Shown here one piece after another: positions 19,612 through 29,748 of a stretch of 64,000 nucleotides of DNA. How positions within the stretch are numbered: position 1 is the stretch's first letter; the number at the start of each line of letters is the position of its first letter. Source of the stretch: an uncultured Helcococcus sp. Its GTDB lineage: Bacteria; Bacillota; Clostridia; Tissierellales; Peptoniphilaceae. Under the pieces are notes generated by a model. The model ran no database searches. It was given only the letters and a program-made list of their open reading frames with translations, and was not told the origin of the DNA. The position numbers were made by a program, and so were the translations under genes. The stretch is taken from the NCBI GenBank assembly GCA_937926545.1, contig CALAZW010000067.1:1-64000 (forward strand). Direction: 5' to 3'.

Positions 19612-20285
19612 GCTTTCAAGCCTCCTATTTCTTTTTCTTCTTCCAGAAGTTTTTTCCTTCTTAAGTTGGCAGCCCTTGTATCTATATTTTTAATATTTTC
19701 ATAAATAAGGCCCAGCTCCCTTAATCTAAAGTCCAAGTAGTCTATAAAAACAGGGTCCTTCTTTTCCATCAACTTCTTGCCATACTTATAGTCAAGGGGA
19801 CTATAGTCTTCCTTTAGGCCAAGTGGACTTGCAAGAATTATGGTATAGTATTTACCTTCTTCATAGACCATGACCTCATCCAGGATAGAGAAATCCTTTG
19901 CTCTTAAAAACCTTCTCAAGTGTTCTAGGGAGTTATTGGCCTGAAGGATAAGTCTTTCACATCCCCTGGCAACATCAAGGCCTTCCTTGACAATATCAGC
20001 TATTAAATAGCCGCCCATACCTGATATTATTATGTTTTCCAAGCCATAGTCTTTTAAGTCTTCTATCCCATCTGTCACCTTGGTCTCTATATCCAAATTA
20101 GGATTATTTCTTAACTTTTCCCTTAACTTCTCCAGGGAATTTTCACTTATATCAGTAGCTATGACCTTTCGAGGTCTTTTTTCTTCAAATATTTTTATGG
20201 CAGTAATGCCGTGGTCAGATCCTATGTCAGCCACAATTTTTCCTTCTTCTACAAAATTAACTAATCCATCTAATCTTTTCTTCAT
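19602..20285 (-). CDS. trmK: tRNA (adenine(22)-N1)-methyltransferase
   Basis: A 227-residue class I SAM methyltransferase that makes m1A22 in tRNA. The SAM-binding motif ADIGSDHG (about 20-27), the acidic ATDIS loop and IISGMGGYLIADI are present, and a C-terminal helical part (about 165-225) matches the TrmK coiled-coil region. It lies between rpoD and nif3, its conserved place in Firmicutes, separated from rpoD by a terminator. Confidence 0.94.
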   Translation of the reverse strand: MKKRLDGLVNFVEEGKIVADIGSDHGITAIKIFEEKRPRKVIATDISENSLEKLREKLRNNPNLDIETKVTDGIEDLKDYGLENIIISGMGGYLIADIVKEGLDVARGCERLILQANNSLEHLRRFLRAKDFSILDEVMVYEEGKYYTIILASPLGLKEDYSPLDYKYGKKLMEKKDPVFIDYLDFRLRELGLIYENIKNIDTRAANLRRKKLLEEEKEIGGLKACL

Positions 20286-20304
20286 AAACCACCTTACAAA
20301 AAGA

Positions 20305-20322
20305 CTGTCTCTTTTGAGACAG
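20305..20322 (-). terminator. Terminator between rpoD and trmK
   Basis: CTGTCTC / GAGACAG hairpin with a 4-base loop, followed on the minus strand by TCTTTTT. trmK starts only about 20 bases further on, so readthrough is probably partial. Confidence 0.78.
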
Positions 20323-20327
20323 CCCCT

Positions 20328-22424
20328 TTAGAAACTTTCTAAATAATCTTTTATTTTATCGCCCTTACCTGGTCTCTTTAACTTTCTAATAGCCTTGGCT
20401 TCAATTTGTCTAATACGTTCCCTGGTTACATTAAATTCCTTACCTACATCTTCCAAGGTCTTTGGAACTCCATCATTAAGTCCAAATCTAAGTTCTAAAA
20501 CTCTTTTTTCCCTGTCTGAAAGAGTATCTAGGATTTCTTCCAACTGCTCCCTAAGCATGGTTTGGTTGGCAGCCTCATCTGGAGCTAATGCCTTTTCATC
20601 TTCGATAAAATCTCCCAAATGACTGTCGTCCTCTTCCCCTATTGGAGCTTCCAAGGATACTGGTTCTTGGGCTATCTTTCTTACTTCCCTAACCTTTTCA
20701 ACATCTATGTTCATTTCCTTGGCTATTTCCTCATTGGTTGGGTTCCTTCCCAATTCTTGTAGAAGTTGTCTTTGAACCCTAACCAGCTTGTTGATAGTTT
20801 CAACCATATGAACTGGAATTCTAATGGTCCTAGCTTGGTCAGCTATGGCCCTGGTTATGGCCTGTCTAATCCACCAAGTGGCATAGGTTGAGAACTTAAA
20901 GCCCCTTTGGTAGTCAAACTTTTCAACAGCCTTCATAAGGCCCAGGTTTCCTTCTTGGATAAGGTCTAAGAAGGACATGCCCCTACCCACATATCTTTTA
21001 GCTATGGAAACAACCAATCTCAGGTTGGTTTCAGCCAATTTACTCTTGGCCCTATTTCCCTTTCTAACTTGTTTATTTAAGATTTTAAGGTCGGCTTCAC
21101 TAAGTTCTTCACTTCTTATCACCTTGTCCCTAATTCTGCCCTCTTCAGATATTTTTTCAAGCAACTCAATATTTTTATTGGTCAATTGGATGTCTTCATC
21201 TGAATCTATATTAAAGTCTTCTTTTAACCTTTCGAATTCCTTGTCAGAGAAATATTCTGGTGTAAGGATCATTAGGGCCTTATAGGTACAGATCATAAGT
21301 AGGTTAAACCTATCTTTTTCTATAACCAATAACTTCTTTTCTTCATTGTCAAAGACCTGTCTTAAAATAACATCAACCCTTACATAGTCTTGAAGGATCT
21401 CAAATCTTTGTTCCTTGCTTATCTTGTCTTCCTCACTTAATCTTGGAATTTCAAGCTCATTAAAGATGTCTATTAACTTATACTCAGGCTCTTCTTCCTT
21501 GGCTAGAGTAGACTTAATAGCAGCCTCCACCTTGTCGCTATTTTCCATGATATAGTCGAAGATATCTATTCTTGTTTCATCTTCTTCTATTTCTTCTTTA
21601 AATATATTTATCTTGTTATCCAATAAATGATTTAAAATAGACCTGGTTCCAGCGACAGCAAAGGATAAATCTTCCATCTTACCATCTTTTAAATAGACTA
21701 CATTTAGCCTCTTATAAATTAGGGTATTTAATAAATCCAAAATCCTAAGTTGGGTAGCTTGGTTTTCCTTAAAGCTATATCTCTTGTTTTTTTGCAAGAT
21801 TTCCATAAAGTTGACCATAAAGTTTAGCTTGGTCTTATCTTCCTTGCTAACAGCCTCTATGCCTTCCTTGTTCATCTTTTCAAAAAGTCCCAATAAGAAG
21901 TCTGCATTTTCCCCATAGATTTGGTACTTGGTCATTTCAATGTCTTCTTTAACAGTAAGTCTTTGACCATTTAATATTTTTCTGGCTATTTCTCCATCTT
22001 CCATTTGCTTGGCAAAAAGGATTTCTTCATCTGCTGATAAAAGTTTTATCTTACCAATTTCCTTTAAATACATTTTTACAGGGTCATCTACAAAGGCCCC
22101 CTTAATATCTGCAAGGTCTTCTATTTTTTCAACTTCTTCTTCCTTGTCATCATCCTCTTCATCGTCATCTTCATTTAGTTCTTCCAAGTCTTCTTCACTA
22201 AATTCTTTTTCTGGTCTATCTATAACTTCTTTTTTAATAACTTCAATTTCCAACTTTTCCAAGCTGGTTTCTATTATCTCCAAGTCATCTTCTTCCAGGG
22301 TATTATAACCCTCGATTTTTTCCAATTGTGATTGCAAGATGGTTTGTTCTTCCGATACTAGTTTTTTAGCCTCTTCTATAATAGATAACTTAATATCATC
22401 CATATCTATACTTTGTCCTGCCAT
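20328..22424 (-). CDS. rpoD: Primary sigma factor RpoD/SigA with a large insertion between regions 1.2 and 2
   Basis: The housekeeping sigma factor that directs RNA polymerase to the TTGACA/TATAAT promoters seen throughout this window. At 698 residues it is far longer than Bacillus SigA (about 370). An acidic N-terminal part (1-110, with an Asp/Glu tract at 82-98) precedes region 1.2 (113-145). Regions 2-4 occupy about 456-698 and are nearly invariant, including the [20 protein letters not shown] segment and the [12 protein letters not shown] helix. Between them lies an insertion of about 310 residues (about 147-455), mostly charged and helical. It occupies the place of the E. coli sigma-70 non-conserved region. 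Confidence 0.96.
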   Translation of the reverse strand: MAGQSIDMDDIKLSIIEEAKKLVSEEQTILQSQLEKIEGYNTLEEDDLEIIETSLEKLEIEVIKKEVIDRPEKEFSEEDLEELNEDDDEEDDDKEEEVEKIEDLADIKGAFVDDPVKMYLKEIGKIKLLSADEEILFAKQMEDGEIARKILNGQRLTVKEDIEMTKYQIYGENADFLLGLFEKMNKEGIEAVSKEDKTKLNFMVNFMEILQKNKRYSFKENQATQLRILDLLNTLIYKRLNVVYLKDGKMEDLSFAVAGTRSILNHLLDNKINIFKEEIEEDETRIDIFDYIMENSDKVEAAIKSTLAKEEEPEYKLIDIFNELEIPRLSEEDKISKEQRFEILQDYVRVDVILRQVFDNEEKKLLVIEKDRFNLLMICTYKALMILTPEYFSDKEFERLKEDFNIDSDEDIQLTNKNIELLEKISEEGRIRDKVIRSEELSEADLKILNKQVRKGNRAKSKLAETNLRLVVSIAKRYVGRGMSFLDLIQEGNLGLMKAVEKFDYQRGFKFSTYATWWIRQAITRAIADQARTIRIPVHMVETINKLVRVQRQLLQELGRNPTNEEIAKEMNIDVEKVREVRKIAQEPVSLEAPIGEEDDSHLGDFIEDEKALAPDEAANQTMLREQLEEILDTLSDREKRVLELRFGLNDGVPKTLEDVGKEFNVTRERIRQIEAKAIRKLKRPGKGDKIKDYLESF

Positions 22425-22436
22425 AAAATATCCCCC

Positions 22437-24224
22437 TTACTGAGTTAATCTTTTTAGAATATCTGTCAATTCCATGGTCAATTCTAATTTGTCGCTTCCT
22501 GCTTCCTTTAATAAGTGCATTATTTCATCTCTTCTAGTCTCTAGCTTGTTTTTTTCCAATCTTTCTACCAGCTCCTGGCTCAAAAGGTCTAGATCCTCAT
22601 AATCATCCTTAAAAGTAATATTTTGTCCCAGCTTGTCCACCAGTAAGGGATCAAAATTTCCTCCTAAAAACGCCTTAAAATCATTTCTATCTATTGTATC
22701 AACTTCTTCGTACTGCCTGGATATCCAGTCGTATATTTGAGCTAACTCATTGTTTTCTATAAAGCTAAAGGCTTCGTCTTTTAGCTTCTCATACGCTGAC
22801 TTGTGGTAGAGTGATTTTTCTATCAACTCCACCTCCAATAAATATTTAATATTTATCTTGGGCAAAACGATTTTTTCTCTTGTCTCATTATGTCTATACC
22901 CACTTTTCTGGTATGACTTATATCCAGATTTTTTTTCCATCTTTTCCAGCTGCCTTTGCCTGTGGTCATAAACGTCCTTTTTCAAGGAATCTTTAGATAT
23001 ATCCAACAGTTTGGCCGCCTTATCTATATATTCATCCCTTATAACATTTCTTTCTATCTGACTTAAAAAGTCGGTTACCTTGTCTATCATATCCAACTTG
23101 TCATCGGCCTTTCTTATTAGAAGGTCCAACTGATAGTCCAAGGGATTCTTGGCATTTTTCATAAGTCCAAAGAAGGATTCCCTGCCATAGGAACTAATAT
23201 ATTCATCTGGGTCCATGCCTGATGGCAATTCTATTATTCCCAGTTGACTATCTATCTTATCAAAAATCTCAATAGCTCTCAATGTGGCCTTTATTCCAGC
23301 TTCATCAGAATCATAGGCTATGTAAATGTTTCTCCCATACCTCTTTACTAGCTTGGCTTGATTTTCAGTAAGAGCTGTCCCCAAACTGGCTACAGAAAAA
23401 TTAATCCCCTTGTTGTAAAGGCCTATAACGTCCATATAGCCTTCAACCAGGATTATATTTTCCTTGTTCCTATTTTTTTGTACCAAGTTTACCCCGTATA
23501 AATTATCTCCCTTGATAAAAACATCTGTTTCCGGAGAGTTTATATATTTTATCTTGTGGTCAATTATGGTTCTTCCGCCAAAGCCTATAATTCTCTTCTT
23601 ATTGTCTATTATAGGAAACATAAGCCTATTTCTAAACTTATCATAATAAGAGGGAGAATTATTTGATTTAGCAATAAAACCCAAATGAATCATCTCTTCT
23701 TCACTTATATTTCTAGCCTTTAAAAACCTATAAAGACTGTCATTTTCTCCATCTGCATAACCCAATAAAAAAGTGTTCATGATGGACCTGTCAAAGCCCC
23801 TGTTTTTTAGATAGTCCTGAGGCCTCTTATTGGTTAAAAAGCTTTTAAAATAAAACTTCATAACCAGCTCATTTATCTTATATAGCCTTTGCCTCTTGTC
23901 TATCTTTTCCTTATTATAGGTCTTTTCCGTAAGGACAAAACCACTCTTGTCAGCCAAAAACCTGATGGCCTCTAAATAGGAAAGATTTTCAATTTTCATA
24001 ATAAAGGAAATGGTGTCTCCACCTTCATGACAGCCAAAACAATGAAAATTCCCCCTCTCCCTACTGACGGTAAAAGAAGGTGTCTTTTCATTATGAAAGG
24101 GACAAAGCCCCTTATAGCTGGAACCTGTCCTTTTTAAGTTTACGTATTCAGAAACAATATCTACGATATCTAAAGAATCTTTAAGTCTAGAAATTTGATC
24201 TTCTGGAATATATCCCATATTCAC
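22437..24224 (-). CDS. dnaG: DNA primase
   Basis: A 595-residue primase that makes RNA primers for replication. Near residue 40 is the CHC2 zinc ribbon (CPFHNEKTPSF, then FHCFGCHEGGD). The TOPRIM domain follows, with the catalytic glutamate in VEGYMDVIGLY and the DSDEAG motif. The C-terminal third is the variable helicase-interacting domain. It lies upstream of rpoD (13-base gap) in the conserved dnaG-rpoD pair. AAGGGGG precedes rpoD within this junction. Confidence 0.97.
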   Translation of the reverse strand: MNMGYIPEDQISRLKDSLDIVDIVSEYVNLKRTGSSYKGLCPFHNEKTPSFTVSRERGNFHCFGCHEGGDTISFIMKIENLSYLEAIRFLADKSGFVLTEKTYNKEKIDKRQRLYKINELVMKFYFKSFLTNKRPQDYLKNRGFDRSIMNTFLLGYADGENDSLYRFLKARNISEEEMIHLGFIAKSNNSPSYYDKFRNRLMFPIIDNKKRIIGFGGRTIIDHKIKYINSPETDVFIKGDNLYGVNLVQKNRNKENIILVEGYMDVIGLYNKGINFSVASLGTALTENQAKLVKRYGRNIYIAYDSDEAGIKATLRAIEIFDKIDSQLGIIELPSGMDPDEYISSYGRESFFGLMKNAKNPLDYQLDLLIRKADDKLDMIDKVTDFLSQIERNVIRDEYIDKAAKLLDISKDSLKKDVYDHRQRQLEKMEKKSGYKSYQKSGYRHNETREKIVLPKINIKYLLEVELIEKSLYHKSAYEKLKDEAFSFIENNELAQIYDWISRQYEEVDTIDRNDFKAFLGGNFDPLLVDKLGQNITFKDDYEDLDLLSQELVERLEKNKLETRRDEIMHLLKEAGSDKLELTMELTDILKRLTQ

Positions 24225-24268
24225 ACCTCTACATTATAGTTATTTACCCAATTGTTCATAAGTGCAAA

Positions 24269-24297
24269 CAAGCAAGTAAATTTACTTGCTTTGTTTC
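24269..24297 (-). terminator. Terminator of ppsR with coding left arm
   Basis: AAGCAAGTAAA / TTTACTTGCTT is a perfect 22-base palindrome spanning the last codons and stop of ppsR. Only GTTTG follows on the minus strand, so terminator strength is uncertain. Confidence 0.55.
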
Positions 24298-25085
24298 TTA
24301 TCAATTATTGATATAACCTTTGTAGCCGTCTCCTCTATAGTTGATCCAGTTACGTCTATTACCTCACAGCCTAGTTTATCAAAAACTGTCCTGGCATAGA
24401 CCAACTCTTCCCTGATCCTATCCTTCTTGGCATAGTCAGATGCTTCTGATAGGCCCAGGGCTTTAATCCTATCCTCCCTAATGGAGTTTAGGTTGTCCGG
24501 GTCTATGATAAGACCTATAATCTTATTCCTATCCACTTGAAATAGACTATCTGGTAAATCTATCTCAGGAACTAAAGGTAGATTGGCCACCTTATAGTTC
24601 TTATTGGCCAAAAGCATGGATAGGGGGGTCTTAGAGGTTCTAGACACTCCAACTAGGACTATATCAGCCTTTAATAAGCCTCTTTCATCTTTACCATCAT
24701 CATACTTTATGGCAAACTCTATAGCTTCCATTTTTTCAAAGTAATCAGAATCCAATCCTCTCATCAGTCCTGGTAGCCTTAGGGCCTTCTTACCTGTTAT
24801 ATTTTCAATCATGGCCAAGGGTCCACCCAGCATATCCACTACTTCAACCTGGTTTTTCTCAGCCTGGTCTAGAAGATACTGTCTAATATCTTCCAGGACC
24901 ATGGTCATGATTATTATTGATTTTCTTTCAATACTATTAAATAATTCATCCACCTGTTCAATTGAATTTACATTAGAATATCTAAAGTCCCTAAACTCTA
25001 GGTCTGGAAATTGGATAATTATAGAATTGGCGTATTGATTTGCTGTTTCTCCAGTTGAATCTGAAACAACATATATATCCAACAT
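24282..25085 (-). CDS. ppsR: Pyruvate, water/phosphate dikinase regulatory protein (DUF299)
   Basis: A 267-residue bifunctional Ser/Thr kinase and pyrophosphorylase family protein that switches PPDK or PEP synthetase off and on. The N-terminus YVVSDSTGETA and the P-loop GVSRTSKTPLSMLLA (near 147) are diagnostic. Its target dikinase is not in this window. It lies in the conserved place between glyS and dnaG, 10 bases after glyS. The PPDK-versus-PPS specificity cannot be told from sequence here. Confidence 0.93.
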   Translation of the reverse strand: MLDIYVVSDSTGETANQYANSIIIQFPDLEFRDFRYSNVNSIEQVDELFNSIERKSIIIMTMVLEDIRQYLLDQAEKNQVEVVDMLGGPLAMIENITGKKALRLPGLMRGLDSDYFEKMEAIEFAIKYDDGKDERGLLKADIVLVGVSRTSKTPLSMLLANKNYKVANLPLVPEIDLPDSLFQVDRNKIIGLIIDPDNLNSIREDRIKALGLSEASDYAKKDRIREELVYARTVFDKLGCEVIDVTGSTIEETATKVISIIDKKQSK

Positions 25086-25095
25086 ATTATCCTCC

Positions 25096-27171
25096 TTATT
25101 TCCTGACTATGGTCTTAGGATTAAATATTTCTAATATTCTATCCCCAACATTTTTAACTAACTTTAACCTGCTGGTCTTTAGTCTTTCGTCTTCCACATT
25201 TATCATGGTATTATCCAAGTATTCATTAAGAGTAACCATGATAGTTTCCAAATATTCCAAGGATTTTTTATAGTCTCCTATAAAGATTAACTTGTCAATT
25301 TCTTCCAAGTCCGTATTTAAACCCAAGACCTTAAGGTCGCTTTCTTCTAAAACTTCTGTGTTAATTTCGCCATCTTCAAAATCCTTGGTAATATTATTTA
25401 CCCTGATAAAGCCAGTTAAAATATCTTCAGAGTTTTCTCTTTCATCTATAAAATTAGAAAGGTCCTTAACCTTTAAGTACATTTCATAAATATCAAGATT
25501 TTCTTGTTCTAAAACCGAATCTATAATGTCATATCTAAAGCCATCTTCTATAAGCTTGTTTCTCAGTCTGCTCTTGATAAAGCCAACTATATTTGAACTG
25601 ATCTCTTCATAGGAAAAGTCCAAACCAAATCCTTCAACAAAGTTATATAGACAGTCCCTTATTAAAGGTCTTAGGTCTATGCTCATCTTATTATCTATTA
25701 ATATATTAATAATTCCTAAGGCTGCCCTTCTTTGACCGTAAGGGTCTTGAGAACCTGTAACTTGAATATCTAGGGCATGTAGTCCACATATACTATCCAG
25801 CTTATCCACTATGGAAAGCATGACACCTGCTGTAGATTTTGGCAATTGCCCCTTGGCCTGTCTAGGCATATATTGTTCTTCTATAGCCTTGGCCACTATG
25901 GAGTTTTCCTTAGACTTATCAGCATAAATTCTACCCATGGTTCCTTCAAGCTCTGTAAACTCTATAACTGTCTTTGTAACCAAATCTGCCTTAGATAGAA
26001 AGGCTGCTCTTGATGCTAGTTTAATCGCATCATCTCCAGCTTCCAACAATTCACCTATGGATTTAACCAACTTTTCCAATCTCTTGGTTTTGTCATACAT
26101 GGATCCCAGGTTTTCATGATAGCCCAGATTTTTTAAGTCTTCCACATAGTCTTCAAGTGGCTTTGACATGTCTTGATTATAGAAGAATTTAGCATCTTCC
26201 AATCTGGCAACTAAAACCTTTTCATTTCCCTTGGCCACATTTTCCATTCCCTTGTCATCTCCATTTCTAACTGAAATAAAGTAAGGTAATAGTCTGTTAT
26301 TATCATCTAAGATAGGAAAATATCTTTGATGATCCTTCATAGGTGTTATGATAACTTCCTTGGGAAGTTCTAAATATTCAGGGTCAAATCCTCCTATAAA
26401 TGGAGTTGGATACTCGTTAATATGAACTACTTCATATAGAAGGTCTTCGTCCATCATAACATTTCCCCCATTGGCCTTGGCCAACTTATTGATTCCCCTA
26501 ACTATAATATTTTTTCTCTTTTCTTCATCTACTATTACATAGTTTTCTTCCAATAGCCCTTCATAGTCATCGATCTTATCTATAATAATTTCTGATGAAC
26601 CTAGGAATCTATGGCCCTTGCTGGTTCTACCCACACTTATCTTTTCCAGGTCAAAGTCTAAAACTTGATCATCTAATAAGGATACAATCCATCTGATAGG
26701 TCTTAAGAATCTAAGGTTTTTTCCACCCCACTTCATAGCCTTTGGATTGGATATATTCCTAATTACTGCTGGTATTCCTTGGGATAAAACTTCCTCAAGA
26801 GGTTTGGCCTGGGTCTTTATATGGGCATAAACATACTCTTCCCCATTTAATTCTTCCAAGCTTATATCGTCTATAGTTACCTTCTTGCTCTTCATAAATC
26901 CTTGAAGGGCTCTTGAAGGATTTCCTTCTTGGTCATAGGCTATTTTCTTGGCTGGTCCCTTTACCTTTTCCACTGAGTTTTCAGCCTTGGAGCTTATGCC
27001 ATCCACTAGGACAGCAAACCTTCTAGGAGTACTGTTTATAGTGATCTTGTCAAAATCATATTTCTCTTCTCTTAATAGTTTGTTGATTCCTTCTACAATT
27101 TGATTTTTAGTTGAATCAATATATTTAGCAGGAAATTCTTCAACTCCTATTTCTAATAAATATCTATTCAA
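25096..27171 (-). CDS. glyS: Glycyl-tRNA synthetase beta subunit
   Basis: A 691-residue beta chain of the bacterial alpha2-beta2 GlyRS. The N-terminal LLEIGVEEFPAKY signature and the central HD-like segment are present, and the C-terminal part carries the tRNA anticodon-binding region. It begins 1 base after the glyQ stop, so the two subunits are translationally coupled. Length is normal. Confidence 0.97.
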   Translation of the reverse strand: MNRYLLEIGVEEFPAKYIDSTKNQIVEGINKLLREEKYDFDKITINSTPRRFAVLVDGISSKAENSVEKVKGPAKKIAYDQEGNPSRALQGFMKSKKVTIDDISLEELNGEEYVYAHIKTQAKPLEEVLSQGIPAVIRNISNPKAMKWGGKNLRFLRPIRWIVSLLDDQVLDFDLEKISVGRTSKGHRFLGSSEIIIDKIDDYEGLLEENYVIVDEEKRKNIIVRGINKLAKANGGNVMMDEDLLYEVVHINEYPTPFIGGFDPEYLELPKEVIITPMKDHQRYFPILDDNNRLLPYFISVRNGDDKGMENVAKGNEKVLVARLEDAKFFYNQDMSKPLEDYVEDLKNLGYHENLGSMYDKTKRLEKLVKSIGELLEAGDDAIKLASRAAFLSKADLVTKTVIEFTELEGTMGRIYADKSKENSIVAKAIEEQYMPRQAKGQLPKSTAGVMLSIVDKLDSICGLHALDIQVTGSQDPYGQRRAALGIINILIDNKMSIDLRPLIRDCLYNFVEGFGLDFSYEEISSNIVGFIKSRLRNKLIEDGFRYDIIDSVLEQENLDIYEMYLKVKDLSNFIDERENSEDILTGFIRVNNITKDFEDGEINTEVLEESDLKVLGLNTDLEEIDKLIFIGDYKKSLEYLETIMVTLNEYLDNTMINVEDERLKTSRLKLVKNVGDRILEIFNPKTIVRK

Positions 27172-27172
27172 A

Positions 27173-28057
27173 TTAATCCTCCTTTAGTAGCGGAAATCCG
27201 AGTTCTTTACGTTTTTCTATATATTCCTCTGCTACTCTTCTAGCTAAATTTCTAACCCTTTGTATATAATGATTTCTCTCAGAAACTGAGATTGCCCCTC
27301 TTGAATCTAACACGTTAAAGGTGTGAGAACACTTAAGAACATAATCATAGGCTGGCATAACCAACTTCTTATCTATAATCCTTTTGGCTTCCTTTTCATA
27401 TATGTCAAAAAGATTAGCCAACATGTCTACGTCAGCCTCTTCAAAACTATAAACGGAATTTTCATATTCTGCCACTTGGAAAATATCTTGGTATTTCACG
27501 TTTTCATTCCATTTAATATCATAAACATTGTCCACATTTTGTAAGTACATGGCAATTCTTTCAAGTCCCATGGTTATTTCTCCAGATTCAATATCTAAAG
27601 CTATACCACCTACCTGTTGAAAATATGTAAATTGAGTTATTTCCATACCATCAAGCCATACTTCCCAACCTACACCCCAGGCTCCTAGAGTAGGTGATTC
27701 CCAGTTATCTTCAACAAATCTTATGTCGTGGATGGTCGGGTCTATTCCTATAACTCTTAGGGATTCCAAATATATATCTTGTATATTATCTGGAGTAGGT
27801 TTTAATATTATTTGAAGTTGATGGTGTTGGTATAATCTATTTGGATTTTCCCCATATCTACCATCTGCTGGCCTTCTTGAAGGTTCCACATATACAACCT
27901 TCCATGGTTCAGGGCCTAAAGATCTTAAAAAAGTATGGGGATTCATAGTTCCCGCCCCTTTTTCAATATCATATGGTTCTAACACTAATGCGCCCTTATC
28001 GGACCAGTATTCCTTTAATTTTTCAATCATTTCTTGAAAATACATAACTTCCTCCAA
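27173..28057 (-). CDS. glyQ: Glycyl-tRNA synthetase alpha subunit
   Basis: A 294-residue class II catalytic alpha chain of GlyRS. Class II motif regions are seen in [38 protein letters not shown] and the C-terminal [25 protein letters not shown] precedes the ATG. Unlike many Firmicutes glyQS operons, no T-box leader is present: only 50 bases separate it from recO and they hold an ordinary promoter. Confidence 0.98.
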   Translation of the reverse strand: MEEVMYFQEMIEKLKEYWSDKGALVLEPYDIEKGAGTMNPHTFLRSLGPEPWKVVYVEPSRRPADGRYGENPNRLYQHHQLQIILKPTPDNIQDIYLESLRVIGIDPTIHDIRFVEDNWESPTLGAWGVGWEVWLDGMEITQFTYFQQVGGIALDIESGEITMGLERIAMYLQNVDNVYDIKWNENVKYQDIFQVAEYENSVYSFEEADVDMLANLFDIYEKEAKRIIDKKLVMPAYDYVLKCSHTFNVLDSRGAISVSERNHYIQRVRNLARRVAEEYIEKRKELGFPLLKED

Positions 28058-28077
28058 TTCCGTTTTTCACTTCTATA

Positions 28078-28106
28078 AATCTACCAAAATAAGGCCTAGA
28101 TGTCAA
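28078..28106 (-). promoter_or_regulatory. Candidate promoter of glyQS
   Basis: Minus strand TTGACA (28101-28106), 17 bases, TAGATT (28078-28083), about 20 bases before the glyQ start. The -35 sits next to the recO stop. Confidence 0.65.
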
Positions 28107-28107
28107 T

Positions 28108-28869
28108 CTATAGCAACTTTAACTTCTCTATAAGGTCCCATGAATTAAGCTTTTTTATCTCGGTTTTATCAAATAAAAATCTCATTAATATTCTATTTAT
28201 TTCATCTGCCCTGGCCTTGGGAAAATCTATCTCATCTGCCCTGTCAATTTTCTCATAGAGAAGCTGGGTCAAATAAGTATAGTCCTGTCTAGACAAGGCT
28301 ATACCTCCCACGGGGCCATAACAATCCTGGCAGACTATTCCCCCATAGTCTATGTTAAAATACACCCTATTAAACCTGTCCTTGCCACAGTTTATACAGC
28401 TTAAAAGGTTGGGCTTATAGCCCAGCATAGAGCTATATTTTAACAGAAACATTGCCAGTAGAATATCCTTTCTTTCTATCTTATCTATATGTTTTAATAT
28501 TTTGTCATAAAAATCATATATTTCATTGTTTTCCATATTTTCATAGACGGTCTTTAGGATGATTTCTGAAAATAATTGGCTGTAGTAAAGATTGTCAATT
28601 GAAGTCCTTAAACCCAGGTTTGCATCTATTATTTCCCCGTCTATTAGATAATAAAAACCCCTTGATTTTTTCAAGTTAAACTTGGATTTACAGTAGGGAG
28701 AGGTCAGGTTCATTTTTTTTGACTTGGGGTTTTTAGCCCCCCTGGCCATAACTGAAATTACTCCCAGCCTCTTGGTAAATATTTTTATTATCCTGCTAGT
28801 CTCCTTGTAGTCCAGGCTATAAATAACATAGCCTTCCAAATCCTTTAGAAGATTAGTATCTATATCCAA
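28108..28869 (-). CDS. recO: DNA repair protein RecO
   Basis: A 253-residue recombination mediator that loads RecA with RecR. It has an N-terminal OB fold (SLDYKETSRIIKIFTKRLGVISVMARGAK) and a C-terminal helical domain with a zinc finger, CINCG and CQDC. It starts 17 bases inside the end of era, the usual era-recO overlap arrangement, and is followed by glyQ. Confidence 0.95.
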   Translation of the reverse strand: MDIDTNLLKDLEGYVIYSLDYKETSRIIKIFTKRLGVISVMARGAKNPKSKKMNLTSPYCKSKFNLKKSRGFYYLIDGEIIDANLGLRTSIDNLYYSQLFSEIILKTVYENMENNEIYDFYDKILKHIDKIERKDILLAMFLLKYSSMLGYKPNLLSCINCGKDRFNRVYFNIDYGGIVCQDCYGPVGGIALSRQDYTYLTQLLYEKIDRADEIDFPKARADEINRILMRFLFDKTEIKKLNSWDLIEKLKLL

Positions 28870-29740
28870 AGTCCTTCACCCTAGCTTCTTTCTTTCTCCA
28901 GTTCTTAGCTACCTTAACCCAAATCTTAAGATTTACCCTGGTGTCTAAAAGTTTTTCTATGTCTTTTCTAGCCTGGGATCCAATCTTATTTAACATCTTA
29001 CCCTGCTTGCCTATTACCATGCCCTTGTGGGATTCTTGTTCCACATAAAGGTTGACAAAGACATCTACCAATTCCTTATCCTCCCTCTTGGATATCTGTT
29101 GTATTTCCACATAGATTCCATGGGGAATTTCTTGTTCCAGATTATTTAGGGCCTTTTCCCTGATTATTTCAGCTATAATATTTCTTTCTGGCTGGTCTGT
29201 AATCATATCTTCTGGATAATACATGGGTCCTTCTTCAAAAATATCATAAAGGGTTTCCATATATATATTCAAGTTATCATCGTCCTTGGCAGAAATAGGT
29301 ATTATACTGTGAAACATATTAAGTTGCAAATACTTGTCTATTAACTTGTTTACTTCTTCATCTTCTATGGTATCTATCTTATTAATTAAAAGAATGATAG
29401 GTGTTTCTATCTTTCTTAATTTTTCTAATATATAACTATCAAGCTTTCCTATTTCCTCACTTACGTCCACCATAAAGGTAACCACATCCACCTCTTGTAA
29501 AGTGGATTCAGAAACATTTAGCATATAGTCTCCCAGCTTATTTTTAGGCATTTGAATTCCTGGTGTATCCAAGAAAACAGCCTGCATTTGATCATCTGTA
29601 TATACTAAGTGGATCTTATTTCTAGTAGTTTGGGGCTTGTCTGAGATAATTGATATCTTCTCCCCTATTAGTTGGTTAAGCAAGGTTGATTTTCCAACAT
29701 TTGGTCTTCCTATAACTGTAACAAATCCTGATTTAAACAT
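28853..29740 (-). CDS. era: GTPase Era
   Basis: A 295-residue GTPase needed for 30S ribosome assembly. The P-loop GRPNVGKSTLLNQLIG, switch II DTPGI and NKID motifs are intact, and the C-terminal KH domain carries GKQGKMLNKIG. It follows the dgkA-PAP2 gene by 8 bases and overlaps recO by 17 bases. Confidence 0.98.
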   Translation of the reverse strand: MFKSGFVTVIGRPNVGKSTLLNQLIGEKISIISDKPQTTRNKIHLVYTDDQMQAVFLDTPGIQMPKNKLGDYMLNVSESTLQEVDVVTFMVDVSEEIGKLDSYILEKLRKIETPIILLINKIDTIEDEEVNKLIDKYLQLNMFHSIIPISAKDDDNLNIYMETLYDIFEEGPMYYPEDMITDQPERNIIAEIIREKALNNLEQEIPHGIYVEIQQISKREDKELVDVFVNLYVEQESHKGMVIGKQGKMLNKIGSQARKDIEKLLDTRVNLKIWVKVAKNWRKKEARVKDFGYRY

Positions 29741-29748
29741 AATTCTCC

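Noticed and set aside
27173..28107. Expected T-box leader before glyQS
   Set aside because: The intergenic space is only 50 bases and has no T-box motif or terminator; an ordinary promoter is present instead.
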